45,708 nucleotides of DNA, taken from assembly GCA_017937135.1 (NCBI GenBank), contig JAGBEE010000004.1:1-45708 (forward strand), given 5' to 3'. Each line of letters opens with the position of its first letter. Position 1 is the first letter of the stretch. The position numbers were made by a program, and so were the translations under genes. The notes below the pieces were generated by a model. It was not told the origin of the DNA, did no database searches, and saw nothing but the letters and a program-made list of their open reading frames with translations. This DNA is from Clostridia bacterium (GTDB lineage: Bacteria > Bacillota > Clostridia > Oscillospirales > CAG-272). Shown here in pieces: positions 15,587-24,866 of this stretch.

Positions 15587-16942
15587 ATGAAAATAGTTAT
15601 AATTGGTCTTGGAACAATAGGAAAAACCATACTAAAGTCCCTCTCGGGTGAGGGACACACCATCACTATTATTGATGATGATAAGGATACGGTTGAGAGC
15701 TTAATTGAAAAGTATGACGTTTTCGGAGTTGTGGGTAACGGCGCTTGTCTTGATATTCAAATGGAAGCAGGAATTGAGGATGCTGATTTAGCCATTGTGC
15801 TTACTAATAGTGATGAGTTGAATATTTTTGCTTGTCTTGTTGCTAAAAAGGCAGGTGTTAAAAATACTATTGCCCGTGTAAGAAATCCTGATTACAGACA
15901 GCAAATTATCGCTATTAAGGATGAGCTTGGAATTTCAATGATAGTTAACCCAGAAAAGGAAACTGCTACTGAAATTTTTAACCTCATTAACCTCCCCTCA
16001 ATTGCTCAGGTTGAGCACTTTGCTAAGGGCAAGGTATTGCTTGTTGAAATAGTCGCTGAAAAGGGCTGTAAGCTAATTGGCGAAACCCTTATTTCGCTCG
16101 GAAAAAAGCTGACCTCTAAGGTGCTTGTTTGCGCTGTGCAAAGAGACGGCGAGGTAATTATTCCATCAGGTAACTTTATGTTTGAGGAGGACGATAGAGT
16201 CCACCTTACCGCTGACGCTTCTTCTCTTAACAAATTTTTAGACGAGGTTAATTTAGTTAAGTCTCCACTAAAAAGAGTTATGATTGTTGGTGGTGGAAAG
16301 ATTGGCTATTATCTTGCCGAGGAGCTATCAAAAAAGAAATATAATATCAAGCTCATAGAAAGCAACAAGGATACTGCTGAGGACTTAGCTGAGCTTTTAC
16401 CAAGAGTTACAGTTATTCACGGTAATGGTACTCAGCACGACCTTCTTATTGAGGAGGGCATTGAGGCAATGGATGCTTTTGTTGCTCTTACTGATATCGA
16501 CGAGGAAAACATGATAGTTTCTATGTTTGCTAACAAGCTAAACGTAAAAAAGACCATTACTCAAATAAAGAGCGATGACCTTTATGATATGCTTGATGAG
16601 CTTGGAATTGATAATAACGTTTCTCCTAAAAACATTGTTGCTAATAGAATTATAAGCTATATTCGCGCTATCGCCAACAAGAGAGGAAGTAATATTTTAA
16701 CTCTTTACAGGCTTGTTAATAATCAGGTTGAGGCGCTTGAATTTTCTGCAAGAACTAATGAAAAATTTTACAACAAGCCATTAAAAACGCTTAGGACGAA
16801 GGAAAATTGCCTTATTGCTTCTATTATAAGAGAAAATGAGGTTATTATTCCAAATGGTAATTCCCATATTCAGCTTGGGGATAATGTAATTGTCGTAACT
16901 ACTCATAAGAATTTTGATGATTTAACAGATATTTTTGAATAA
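15587..16942 (+). CDS. trkA: Trk system potassium uptake regulatory protein TrkA
   Basis: The 451-residue protein begins at 15587 (MKIVIIGLGTIG), where GGGAG lies 7 bases upstream. An 18-residue upstream extension has no family match. It holds two RCK units in tandem, each a Rossmann NAD-binding domain followed by a TrkA-C domain: first GLGTIG at 7-12, second VGGGKIG near 234-240. Two RCK units mark the TrkA type; KtrA has one. The cytoplasmic ring gates the membrane subunit TrkH, encoded 11 bases downstream. NAD(H) or ATP binding controls gating in studied relatives. The aspartates after the first fold (IIDDDKDTVESL) fit NAD binding. Confidence 0.95.
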   Translation: MKIVIIGLGTIGKTILKSLSGEGHTITIIDDDKDTVESLIEKYDVFGVVGNGACLDIQMEAGIEDADLAIVLTNSDELNIFACLVAKKAGVKNTIARVRNPDYRQQIIAIKDELGISMIVNPEKETATEIFNLINLPSIAQVEHFAKGKVLLVEIVAEKGCKLIGETLISLGKKLTSKVLVCAVQRDGEVIIPSGNFMFEEDDRVHLTADASSLNKFLDEVNLVKSPLKRVMIVGGGKIGYYLAEELSKKKYNIKLIESNKDTAEDLAELLPRVTVIHGNGTQHDLLIEEGIEAMDAFVALTDIDEENMIVSMFANKLNVKKTITQIKSDDLYDMLDELGIDNNVSPKNIVANRIISYIRAIANKRGSNILTLYRLVNNQVEALEFSARTNEKFYNKPLKTLRTKENCLIASIIRENEVIIPNGNSHIQLGDNVIVVTTHKNFDDLTDIFE

Positions 16943-16953
16943 GGTAAGGCTAT

Positions 16954-18489
16954 ATGAATTATAAATCACTTGGCAAAATCTTAGGCAAGATTATGATATT
17001 AGAGGCTATTTTGATGCTTGCTCCACTTTTGGTAAGCATTATTTACGGTGAGCCATTTTCTCACCAGCTTGCCTTTATCGTTCCTATTCTTGCATTAGGT
17101 ATTGTTGGATTTTTGTTACAAATACCCAAGCCAAAAAGGAAGTCACTTTATCAAAAGGAGGGCTTTGCGTTAGTTGCTACGGTTTGGATTGTAATGACAC
17201 TTTTTGGAGCTATACCGTTTGTTATAAGCGGTGATATTCCAAATTATATTGACGCGTGCTTTGAGATAATGTCGGGCTTCACAACGACAGGAGCGAGCGT
17301 TATTACTGATATTACTACTATTTCTCGCTCAATACTATTTTGGAGAAGCTTTTCTCACTGGATAGGCGGTATGGGAATCCTTGTATTTGTGCTTATTTTC
17401 ATTCCCGAGAGCGATGATGGCTCTGCTATGCACCTTCTACGCGCAGAGAGCCCCGGTCCACAGGTGGGCAAAATAGTTTCAAAAATGAAAATGACTGCAA
17501 GAATACTCTATCTTATATACCTTGGCATGACTGTTTTAGAGGTTATTATTCTTATGCTTGATAGCCCTATTGTCGGCTATGAAAACGACCAGTTCTTCTT
17601 TAGCCTGCTCGCAACCTTTGGCTGTGCAGGCACGGGGGGATTTGGCTTCTTGCCAGGTAGTATGGAGCTATTTAATCCGTTTTCACAATATGTAATGGCG
17701 ATATTCCTAATACTTTACGGTGTTAACTTCAGCCTTTATTATTTAATTTTGATAGGAAAGGTAACATCTGTATTAAAAAGTGAGGAGTTCAGAAGCTACT
17801 TTATAATTTTGTTAACCTCAATAGGTTTAGTTTTTATAAGCCTTTTAACAAAATTCGAGTCAATTGGATATACGGTCGAGGAAGCCTTTAGACATTCGCT
17901 TTTCCAGGTTGCCTCGATTATGACGACAACGGGCTTTTCAACGACGGACTTTAACGTATGGCCAATGCTTGCTGTAACGGTGCTAATGGTGCTTATGTTC
18001 TTTGGCGCAATGGCTGGCTCAACCGCAGGTGGTATTAAGCTATCGAGAATAGTTATTGCTGTAAAGGGCGCTTACGTTAATATAAGAAAGCTTATAAACC
18101 CACGATATGTTCCTAAAACAAAATTTGAGGGCAAGCCTCTTGAGGAAAAGACAAGGAATGACGTTTTCGCCTTTATAACTATGTATCTGTTTATTCTTTT
18201 GGTTGTCATCCTTTTGCTATCATTCGACCCCATAAACGGCCAAGCGGTTACAGTAGTATCTGATGCAGGAGAATATACGGTCACACACGGCTTCTTCTCT
18301 AACTTCTCTGCCTCTGTTGCTTGTCTATCCAATATTGGTCCAGGCTTTGAAGCAGTAGGCCCATATGCAAGCTATGCACTTTATAACAATTTTTCAAAGC
18401 TAGTTTTAACTTTTACTATGCTAATTGGCAGACTTGAAATTTTACCTGTACTCGTTCTATTCAGCTACAGAACCTGGAAAAGAACGTAA
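16954..18489 (+). CDS. trkH: Trk system potassium uptake membrane protein TrkH
   Basis: 511 residues with many hydrophobic spans, of the TrkH/KtrB superfamily. The four pore-loop repeats are partly visible: SGFTTTGASV (filter 1), ATFGCAGTGGFGF (filter 2), ASIMTTTGFSTTDF (filter 3) and ACLSNIGPGF (filter 4), each with the Gly that lines the filter. It moves K+ across the cytoplasmic membrane under control of TrkA, encoded just upstream with an 11-base gap. Length is normal for TrkH and longer than KtrB. The C-terminus is the usual short basic tail. A terminator follows directly. Confidence 0.95.
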   Translation: MNYKSLGKILGKIMILEAILMLAPLLVSIIYGEPFSHQLAFIVPILALGIVGFLLQIPKPKRKSLYQKEGFALVATVWIVMTLFGAIPFVISGDIPNYIDACFEIMSGFTTTGASVITDITTISRSILFWRSFSHWIGGMGILVFVLIFIPESDDGSAMHLLRAESPGPQVGKIVSKMKMTARILYLIYLGMTVLEVIILMLDSPIVGYENDQFFFSLLATFGCAGTGGFGFLPGSMELFNPFSQYVMAIFLILYGVNFSLYYLILIGKVTSVLKSEEFRSYFIILLTSIGLVFISLLTKFESIGYTVEEAFRHSLFQVASIMTTTGFSTTDFNVWPMLAVTVLMVLMFFGAMAGSTAGGIKLSRIVIAVKGAYVNIRKLINPRYVPKTKFEGKPLEEKTRNDVFAFITMYLFILLVVILLLSFDPINGQAVTVVSDAGEYTVTHGFFSNFSASVACLSNIGPGFEAVGPYASYALYNNFSKLVLTFTMLIGRLEILPVLVLFSYRTWKRT

Positions 18490-18501
18490 TTCTTTAAAAT
18501 T

Positions 18502-18537
18502 AAAAAGGGGCTGTCGCATTAAGCGACGCCCCTTTTT
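18502..18537 (+). terminator. Intrinsic terminator after trkH
   Basis: GGGGC-TG-TCGC and GCGA-C-GCCCC (18507-18517, 18523-18532) pair around an ATTAA loop with a small internal mismatch, followed by five Ts. An A-run before the stem lets it work on the other strand too. It begins 13 bases after the trkH stop. Confidence 0.88.
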
Positions 18538-18559
18538 GGGGGATAGTGAAATATGTGCC

Positions 18560-18620
18560 CAAGGCGGTGAACTCGTACACGTAGGCGTACTTCGTACGGT
18601 AGAGTGCGAGGTCGCGCCTA
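18560..18620. repeat. Palindromic intergenic element between trkH and the amidase gene
   Basis: Part of a gene-free stretch (18490-18790). It holds a perfect small hairpin (CGTAC-TTC-GTACG, 18586-18598) and an overlapping outer pair TAGGCG/CGCCTA (18582-18587, 18615-18620). It is much more GC-rich than its surroundings, and its GTAGGCG and CGAGGTCGC segments resemble parts of the element at 28.03-28.10 kb. No reading frame with a ribosome binding site is present. It looks like an interspersed palindromic repeat. Confidence 0.45.
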
Positions 18621-18630
18621 AAAAACAGAC

Positions 18631-18669
18631 ATTAAAAGAAGAGAGCTTGCAACAAAACCGCAAGCTCTC
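18631..18669 (-). terminator. Probable terminator downstream of the amidase gene
   Basis: A perfect 10-bp stem (GAGAGCTTGC with GCAAGCTCTC, 18641-18650 and 18660-18669, 9-base loop) is followed on the minus strand by TTCTTTTAAT. The U-tract is interrupted, so it is a moderate terminator. It lies about 120 bases past the amidase stop. Confidence 0.6.
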
Positions 18670-18713
18670 AACCTTAAAATTTTACTAAAATAATTGTTTA
18701 TACTTAATTTCAA

Positions 18714-18763
18714 GAGGGAATGTGTCCTTATTTGGTCTAAGCTTATTGCAACATCCCCTTTTT
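18714..18763 (-). other. Possible structured 3' UTR or small repeat after the amidase gene
   Basis: GGGGATGT and ACATTCCC, read on the minus strand (arms 18751-18758 and 18716-18723), form an 8-bp helix only if one G-U pair is allowed; the plus-strand equivalent would be an A-C mismatch. That favours an RNA made from the minus strand, the direction of the amidase gene ending at 18791. The 27-base interior is unpaired apart from short matches. No function assigned. Confidence 0.35.
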
Positions 18764-18790
18764 AAAATTTGTATTGAAGTTAGTGGCTTT

Positions 18791-19357
18791 TTATGATAAA
18801 CTTAAATAGTCAAGTATTCCCCTGTATATTCCTTGCGCGAACAACGAGGGATTATTTGCCATAAGATTTGCATCGCTTGGGTTTGAAATAAAGCCAAGCT
18901 CCACCAAAACAGCAGGCATATTTGTTTTTCTTAATACGTAGAGTCCTGGCCTTGCCTTGACTCCTCTGCTTTTAAGCCCTGTAATTTCGGTTACCTCTCT
19001 TAAAATGTCCTCTGCAAGATTAGAAGCAGCTGACGGGATTCGGTAAACTAACACCTCTGTTCCATTCGCGCTTGACTGAGTTGAGGCATTTGTGTGAATG
19101 CTGACAAAATAATCTGCTCCCCACGAATTTGCGCCATCTACTCTTTCGCGCAGGCTTGAAGCGTTAGATGTACCAAGCTTTGTTGTTCTTGTCGGGCGTG
19201 ATAGTCGCACCTCGAAATTTCCATTTTGTCTTAAAAGCTCGGCCAATCTAATGCCTACCTCGTAGGTTATGTCCTGCTCCCTGTAGCCATTGCCCTCTGC
19301 TCCTGTGTTTGGTGCTGTAGGATTGTGTCCTTGGTCTATGTAAATTTTAATTGCCAT
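18791..19357 (-). CDS. N-acetylmuramoyl-L-alanine amidase (Amidase_3 family), no signal peptide
   Basis: 188 residues that are almost entirely catalytic domain. Zinc ligands are H11 (DQGHNP), E27 (YREQD) and H88 (VSIHTNAS); the catalytic glutamate is E153 (VLVELGFISN). It cleaves the bond between muramic acid and the stem peptide. Unlike CwlD or LytC it has no N-terminal signal or membrane anchor (MAIKIYIDQGHN starts inside the fold) and no wall-binding domain. It must therefore leave by another route, such as mother-cell lysis or prophage-type holin release. No phage genes are nearby. The ribosome binding site AAGGGGG is 6 bases before the ATG. It is divergent from ttcA. Confidence 0.92.
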   Translation of the reverse strand: MAIKIYIDQGHNPTAPNTGAEGNGYREQDITYEVGIRLAELLRQNGNFEVRLSRPTRTTKLGTSNASSLRERVDGANSWGADYFVSIHTNASTQSSANGTEVLVYRIPSAASNLAEDILREVTEITGLKSRGVKARPGLYVLRKTNMPAVLVELGFISNPSDANLMANNPSLFAQGIYRGILDYLSLS

Positions 19358-19419
19358 GCTTACCCCCTTGGTAATATAACTCTAAATACATTCTATGCAT
19401 TATTTCAAAAGAGGTTAAA

Positions 19420-20211
19420 ATGAAGGAATTTAGCAATATTGAAAATATTCTTAGCCACGCAAGAAAGGCTATTGAGGAATACGACATGATTAAAGACGGC
19501 GATAAAATCGCTGTTGGAATTTCGGGCGGAAAGGACTCTCTTGCCTTGGCATGCGCGCTTGCAAAGTTAAAAAGATTTTTACCTGTAAAATACGAGGTTA
19601 TCGGATTAACCATTGATATGGGCTTAGAGGGAAATGATTTTTCCAAAATCGCTGAGCTTATGAAGGAGATAGGGGTCGAATACCACGTTGTTAAAACCGA
19701 AATTTATGAAATAATATTTAATGTGAGAAAGGAAAAAAATCCTTGCTCGCTCTGTGCAAGAATGAGACGTGGAGCAATCCACGATGCTGCAAAGGAGCTT
19801 GGTTGCAACAAAATTGCATTGGGGCATCATTTTGATGATGTTGTTGAAACCTTTATGCTAAATCTCTTTTTTGAAGGAAGGATTGGGTCGTTTAGTCCTG
19901 TTACATACCTTTCAAGGAAGGATTTGACTATGATACGACCATTCGTTTATACGCACGAAAAGGAAATTCTTTCGTTCTCTAAGGGTGCATCTCTACCAGT
20001 GACAGAGACGAAATGTCCCGCTGACGGAAACACCGAAAGAGCTAAAATGAAGGATTATTTATCTATTTTTGACAAGGAGCATAAAGGGCTATATCACAGA
20101 ATTTTAGGCGCTATTCAGCGTGGAGAAATAGATGGCTTTCATCCCGATAGAATTACTGCTGAGGAAAAGAAAAGACGCAAGGAAGAAAACGCATCAAAAA
20201 GTAACGAATAA
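19420..20211 (+). CDS. ttcA: tRNA 2-thiocytidine(32) synthetase (TtcA family)
   Basis: 263 residues of the PP-loop ATPase superfamily. The PP-loop SGGKDS is at 35-40, and the three cysteines that hold the 4Fe-4S cluster in TtcA are present: C109 and C112 (NPCSLCARMRRG) and C199 (TETKCPADGN). The GHHFDDVVETFMLNLFF segment is the usual substrate-site signature. The enzyme adenylates C32 of certain tRNAs and replaces its 2-oxygen with sulfur. TtuA-type enzymes are close relatives but carry extra zinc fingers, not seen here. A ribosome binding site (AGAGG) is 6 bases before the ATG. Probably monocistronic, with a terminator directly after. Confidence 0.88.
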   Translation: MKEFSNIENILSHARKAIEEYDMIKDGDKIAVGISGGKDSLALACALAKLKRFLPVKYEVIGLTIDMGLEGNDFSKIAELMKEIGVEYHVVKTEIYEIIFNVRKEKNPCSLCARMRRGAIHDAAKELGCNKIALGHHFDDVVETFMLNLFFEGRIGSFSPVTYLSRKDLTMIRPFVYTHEKEILSFSKGASLPVTETKCPADGNTERAKMKDYLSIFDKEHKGLYHRILGAIQRGEIDGFHPDRITAEEKKRRKEENASKSNE

Positions 20212-20213
20212 TA

Positions 20214-20242
20214 AAAATCACCGACACAGTGTCGGTGATTTT
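20214..20242. terminator. Bidirectional terminator between ttcA and potCD
   Basis: A 13-bp perfect stem (AAAATCACCGACA with TGTCGGTGATTTT, 20214-20226 and 20230-20242) with a 3-base loop separates two convergent genes. Its A/T ends supply a U-tract in either direction. Confidence 0.9.
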
Positions 20243-20246
20243 CATT

Positions 20247-22778
20247 TTATTTGCGTTTGAAGTAATCCTTTGGTAATGTTACCTTAAGAGCCTTATTGGT
20301 TCTTGTTATTGGGAGCGTTTTAGAAATAGCCTTTTTTGTAGGCGACTTCTTACTCTCTACGTTTTGCTCCTTTTCTCTACCCTGCGCCTTTAATATTGCA
20401 ATAGTCATCGTTTCTGACATCGCATCTGCATCGGGAGCATTATTGGCTGGTGCCTTTTTAGGCTCTGCCGTATTATTCCAATAGAAGCGTCTTTGACGTC
20501 TTTTCTTAATAAATGAATAAACGAAGAAAACTATTATTGCGCCAAGTATTACAGCGCAGATAATATAAACATCGTTACCAAACGAGGCTGAGTCAATTTT
20601 AAGTCCTTCCCAATAAGTATTGAGCTGAGATGTAGAAATCTTAGCATTCTCTGCTGTATCTAAGTCCTTGTATGCATATTTTGCAAACATTTCCTTAAGG
20701 GAATTTTCAAACTCGGAATAGTAAATTACTGCGTAGTCGCCACCGTCCTCGGTTGCCTCATATAATTTGTTTCCGTCTTTGTCAAGAACGTGTATAGGCT
20801 CATCATTTTCATCAAGAATAAGCTCGCCATTCTCGTCTGTTTTATAAATATACTCATAAAGACCAGTGTAAATTTTATAATCAAAATTATCCTTTACGTG
20901 GTCATATGGTGATGAGTAGTAAATATATTCTGCATTTGCAACCGCTGCATCCTCGCTGAGCATAAAGTTGATATACTCAAGCGCAAGCTCCTTGTTCTCA
21001 GAGCCTGTTGGAATACACATAGCATCTGCAAAGATATTTGTTTCGTAAATCTTGTCCTCGCCACTACCTTTAGTGGGATAGAAGAAGCCAAGGAATGTCT
21101 CGCCATTTTCATCAACTGAGTTTTCAATCATAGCTAAGCAGTCACCTGCATAGTATGCTGCAATTGCTGCCTGTGCGCCCTCCATTTTGTTATAGATTTC
21201 GTCCATAACATAGCTTTGAACATAGGGCTTTTGCTCTTGAAGAAGCTTAAATGCTTCCTCCCATTGCTCCTTGGTTGCTGTGTTTACATCATAGCCAAGA
21301 TAGTACATAGCAGTTCCTGCTGCATCACGGGAGTTATTGAATTGAAGAATTTGGCCCTTATACTTTTCTAAATATTCCTTTTCATAGAAAAGCTCCCAGC
21401 CAAGCTCTCCATTCTCTATTTTCTCAAGGTCCTCAGGCAAGAGCATGTTTTTATTGTAAACGATACCAATTACGCCATAAGTGTACATAGCACCATATAA
21501 TTCAAGCTCTCCGTCACTGTTTGGATATACAAACATTTCAGAGAATTGAGAGTTTAGATGCTTAATATTTGGAATAACCTCTTTTATATCATTTACCTTA
21601 CCCAGTGGTTGAATTAGCTCCTCTTTCTTGAGCTTTTCAAGCATATAGTCAGAGGGGATGATTACATCGTAGCCACCTGCTCCACTCTTTAGCTTTGCAT
21701 ACAAATCCTCGTTGCTTGCGTAGGTGGTATAGTTGACTACAACATCTACCTCCTCGCCTGTTTTATCATAGTGAAGCTTTTCGTAATATTCTTCAAATTC
21801 CTTGTTTACATTATACGACCCTTCTCCACCGTCAGAAATATATTCACCCCAGTTATATACATTAAGGGTTAATGTTTTTGTTCCCGCAGAAACGCATAAA
21901 ACTATTATGGTGATTATTCCTATAAGTCCAAATGAGGAGCCAAGGAGTATCTTTGTAAGCTTGCTTGATTTTTTAGACTTCTCTTTTTTATTCTTATCAT
22001 CTGATACAAGATTTGACAAAAGAAGAAGCACTAAGATCGTTACAAAAATAAGTGTTGATAGCGCGTACATATCAGGTGTTACACGCTTTTTGGTCATTGA
22101 ATAAATCCTTATAGGCAAGGTTTCAAAGCCACTTCCTGTTGTGAAATAGCTTATTACAAAGTCGTCAAGTGACAAGGTAAATGCCATAATAAAGCCTGCT
22201 ACTATGCCAGGCATTATTTGTGGAAGCTCAACCTTGAAAAAGGATTGAAGGGGGGTGCAGCCAAGGTCGCGCGCTGCCTCGGGCAAGTGCTTGTCCATCT
22301 CCTTAAATTTAGGCAATACCAAAAGTATTACGTATGGGAGATTAAAGGTAATGTGCGCTATTAAAACTGTTCCAAAGCCAAGTGAGGATGATGAATTTAC
22401 AAGTGTTCCGACAAACACGAACAAAAGCATCATCGAAATACCTGTTACAATTTCCGGGTTTATCATCGGTATTTGTGTAACAGACATAGTTGCGTTCTTT
22501 AAATGCTTGTTTTGCATTTTGGATATACCATATGCAGCTGCTGTGCCTATTACGGTTGATATAACTGATGAGAGTATAGCCAAAACAAGCGTGTTTTTAA
22601 GCGCATTCAAGGTTGCGCCGTCTGTAAATAGCTCCTTGTACCATTTGAGCGAAAATTCCTCAAAAACCGCTGTGCTATCAGAGGAGTTGAAGGAAAATAG
22701 CACCAATACAAGTATTGGTAAGTACAAGAATGCGAATACAAGACCTGTATAAATTTTAGATGCAATTCCTTTTTTCAT
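20247..22778 (-). CDS. potCD: Spermidine/putrescine ABC transporter: PotC permease fused to PotD binding protein
   Basis: 843 residues combining two usually separate proteins. Residues 1-260 are a PotC permease with six spans and the EAA loop contacting the ATPase (EAARDLGCTPLQSFF, 167-181). After a Lys-rich cytoplasmic linker (260-275) one more span (about 277-297) leads out. Residues about 303-735 are a PotD-type solute-binding protein (LTLNVYNWGEYI start; YDVIIPSDYMLEKL; an acidic, Trp/Tyr-rich pocket). A further span (about 744-766) and a basic 75-residue cytoplasmic tail follow. Tethering the receptor between two spans needs no lipoprotein anchor. Polyamine specificity is inferred from family resemblance. 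It overlaps potB by 4 bases (ATGA). Confidence 0.9.
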   Translation of the reverse strand: MKKGIASKIYTGLVFAFLYLPILVLVLFSFNSSDSTAVFEEFSLKWYKELFTDGATLNALKNTLVLAILSSVISTVIGTAAAYGISKMQNKHLKNATMSVTQIPMINPEIVTGISMMLLFVFVGTLVNSSSSLGFGTVLIAHITFNLPYVILLVLPKFKEMDKHLPEAARDLGCTPLQSFFKVELPQIMPGIVAGFIMAFTLSLDDFVISYFTTGSGFETLPIRIYSMTKKRVTPDMYALSTLIFVTILVLLLLSNLVSDDKNKKEKSKKSSKLTKILLGSSFGLIGIITIIVLCVSAGTKTLTLNVYNWGEYISDGGEGSYNVNKEFEEYYEKLHYDKTGEEVDVVVNYTTYASNEDLYAKLKSGAGGYDVIIPSDYMLEKLKKEELIQPLGKVNDIKEVIPNIKHLNSQFSEMFVYPNSDGELELYGAMYTYGVIGIVYNKNMLLPEDLEKIENGELGWELFYEKEYLEKYKGQILQFNNSRDAAGTAMYYLGYDVNTATKEQWEEAFKLLQEQKPYVQSYVMDEIYNKMEGAQAAIAAYYAGDCLAMIENSVDENGETFLGFFYPTKGSGEDKIYETNIFADAMCIPTGSENKELALEYINFMLSEDAAVANAEYIYYSSPYDHVKDNFDYKIYTGLYEYIYKTDENGELILDENDEPIHVLDKDGNKLYEATEDGGDYAVIYYSEFENSLKEMFAKYAYKDLDTAENAKISTSQLNTYWEGLKIDSASFGNDVYIICAVILGAIIVFFVYSFIKKRRQRRFYWNNTAEPKKAPANNAPDADAMSETMTIAILKAQGREKEQNVESKKSPTKKAISKTLPITRTNKALKVTLPKDYFKRK

Positions 22779-23602
22779 ACTATTACACCTCCGTCTTCAT
22801 CGGAGTACTTATTCATTATCGCCATACTGATAATGATAAGAATCATAAGAACAAAGGACATTGCTGCACCTAAGTTATAGTTATATGCTGTCTGGAATTG
22901 ACGCTCAATAGTATCGCCTATCAAATCAAAGTTTCCTCCACCGAGCTTTTGCGAAATGTAGAAGGTACTAATTGACGGCACGAATACCATTGTAATTCCT
23001 GAAATTATACCACTACGACTAAGTGGGAAAACGACCTTGAACATTGTCTTAATGGGATTGCAGCCAAGATCGGCTGCTGCCTCGTATAGACGTGGGTCTA
23101 TTTTGCTCATTACTGAGTGAAGCGGTATTATCATATAAGGCAAAAAGTTATACACCATACCAAGTATTACTGCAAAGGGTGTATTTATCATATGAATAGG
23201 CTCTATGCCAATGAGCCCTAAAAATGAGTTGATTATTCCATTATCCTCAAGAAGCGCCATCCAAGAATAGGTTCTTATAAGGAAATTGAGCCATTGTGGC
23301 AGGGTAATAAGCATTATAAGTATTCTTTGCGCCTTTGGACTTGTTCTTGAAATGAAATAAGCAACCGGATATGCAATTACAAGACAAATTACTGTTGCTA
23401 AAAAAGCAAAGCATACGGAGCGTAAAAAAACCTCTAAATAGCTCGCCTCTGCAAGTGAGGCTATATTTGAAAAGGTAAAATTGCCTTCCTTGTCTGTAAA
23501 AGCATAATATGCCACAAATATAAGCGGTGCAATTATAAATAGTATTGCCCACACTATATGTGGATAGGCAGCTGCCTGCCTCAGTATGCTTTTTTTGTTC
23601 AT
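22775..23602 (-). CDS. potB: Spermidine/putrescine ABC transporter permease PotB
   Basis: 275 residues with about six membrane spans, matching PotB. The ATPase-contacting EAA loop is YEAAADLGCNPIKTMFKVVFPLSRSG (split over about 175-200). Features such as LITLPQWLNFLIRTYSWMALL and HMINTPFAVILGMVYNFLPYMI are PotB-like. It forms the heterodimeric channel with the permease part of PotCD. The gene starts 3 bases after potA ends and overlaps potCD by 4 bases, so stoichiometric coupled synthesis is expected. The ribosome binding site of potCD lies inside its last codons. Confidence 0.95.
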   Translation of the reverse strand: MNKKSILRQAAAYPHIVWAILFIIAPLIFVAYYAFTDKEGNFTFSNIASLAEASYLEVFLRSVCFAFLATVICLVIAYPVAYFISRTSPKAQRILIMLITLPQWLNFLIRTYSWMALLEDNGIINSFLGLIGIEPIHMINTPFAVILGMVYNFLPYMIIPLHSVMSKIDPRLYEAAADLGCNPIKTMFKVVFPLSRSGIISGITMVFVPSISTFYISQKLGGGNFDLIGDTIERQFQTAYNYNLGAAMSFVLMILIIISMAIMNKYSDEDGGVIV

Positions 23603-23605
23603 TTT

Positions 23606-24787
23606 TTACTCGTCCTCCTCTGTTGTATCAGACAAGCGCTCAAGCTCGTCACTAAAGGATGAGTAATCTCCGAACATATTGGAATATTCGGACTTTTTCA
23701 TAATGTGTATAGCATCAGGCTCAATATATATGCCAATCTTTTTGTTTGGCTCTACATAGTCGGTTGATTGAATCATCCATTTAAAGTCCTTAATGCTAAC
23801 TATAATTTCGTAGTGTACACCCTTAAAGGTTACGGAGGTTACGGTGCCAACAAGCATACCCTTACCCTCTTCAACCACATCAACGTCCTCAGGACGAACT
23901 ACAACGTCAACAGGCTCGTTTTTATCAAAGCCCTTGTCAAGACATTCAAATTCGTGACCTGAAAATCTAACTCTATAATCATCAAGCATAACACCGTCAA
24001 TTATGTTACTCTCGCCAATAAAATCTGCAACAAATGCGTTTTGTGGCTCGTTATAAATGTCGGTAGGAGTACCTATTTGCTGTATCTTACCATCTGCCAT
24101 TACGACAACGGTATCGGACATACTAAGTGCCTCCTCCTGATCGTGAGTTACATATATAAATGTAATGCCTGTTCTTCTCTGTATATTTTTAAGCTCGTTC
24201 TGCATATCCTTGCGAAGCTTTAAATCGAGCGCGCCAAGTGGCTCGTCAAGCAAAAGCACCTTGGGATTATTTATTAGAGCTCTTGCAATAGCAACACGCT
24301 GCTGCTGACCACCTGAAAGAAGATTAACATCCCTCTTCTCAAAGCCCCTTAAATTTACCATTGCGAGCATTTCTTCTACTCTTTTATAAATTTCTTCTTC
24401 TGACACCTTGTTCAATCGAAGAGCGAAAGCAATGTTTTCATAAACATTAAGATGCGGAAATAACGCATACTTTTGAAACACGGTATTAACGTGACGCTTA
24501 TATGGTGGAACGTCGTTTATTTTGACGTCATCAAACATCACATCTCCCGTATCCGGTGTAACAAAGCCTGCTATAATACGAAGCGTTGTAGTCTTGCCAC
24601 AGCCTGACGGACCAAGTAAGGTCATAAATTCCTTTTCGTGCACGTCGAGGTTTATATGGTCGAGTATTATCTCACCATCAAACGACTTGGCAACATTTTT
24701 AAGCTGAACGATTTTCTTATATTGTACTTCTTCGCTATTATCGACGAAAGTCACACCCTTAGGCTCAATGATCTTTTTTTCGTTCAT
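23606..24787 (-). CDS. potA: Spermidine/putrescine ABC transporter ATP-binding protein PotA
   Basis: 393 residues: an ABC ATPase domain (about 25-260) followed by a TOBE/OB domain typical of PotA and MalK-type subunits. Walker A is GPSGCGKT (59-66), the signature LSGGQQQR is near 157-164, and Walker B VLLLDEP follows, then the switch histidine in THDQEEA. The C-terminal part ([25 protein letters not shown]) is the regulatory TOBE fold. It powers polyamine import through PotB and PotCD. Length is slightly above E. coli PotA (378). First gene of the operon, with a ribosome binding site GGGGAGAG close to the ATG and a strong promoter upstream. Confidence 0.95.
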   Translation of the reverse strand: MNEKKIIEPKGVTFVDNSEEVQYKKIVQLKNVAKSFDGEIILDHINLDVHEKEFMTLLGPSGCGKTTTLRIIAGFVTPDTGDVMFDDVKINDVPPYKRHVNTVFQKYALFPHLNVYENIAFALRLNKVSEEEIYKRVEEMLAMVNLRGFEKRDVNLLSGGQQQRVAIARALINNPKVLLLDEPLGALDLKLRKDMQNELKNIQRRTGITFIYVTHDQEEALSMSDTVVVMADGKIQQIGTPTDIYNEPQNAFVADFIGESNIIDGVMLDDYRVRFSGHEFECLDKGFDKNEPVDVVVRPEDVDVVEEGKGMLVGTVTSVTFKGVHYEIIVSIKDFKWMIQSTDYVEPNKKIGIYIEPDAIHIMKKSEYSNMFGDYSSFSDELERLSDTTEEDE

Positions 24788-24866
24788 TTCTCTCCCCGTT
24801 CTTTCATAGATTCGATTTACCTTGACAAAAATCCTCTTTAATCATCAAATTTGGTAAATCAATTGC

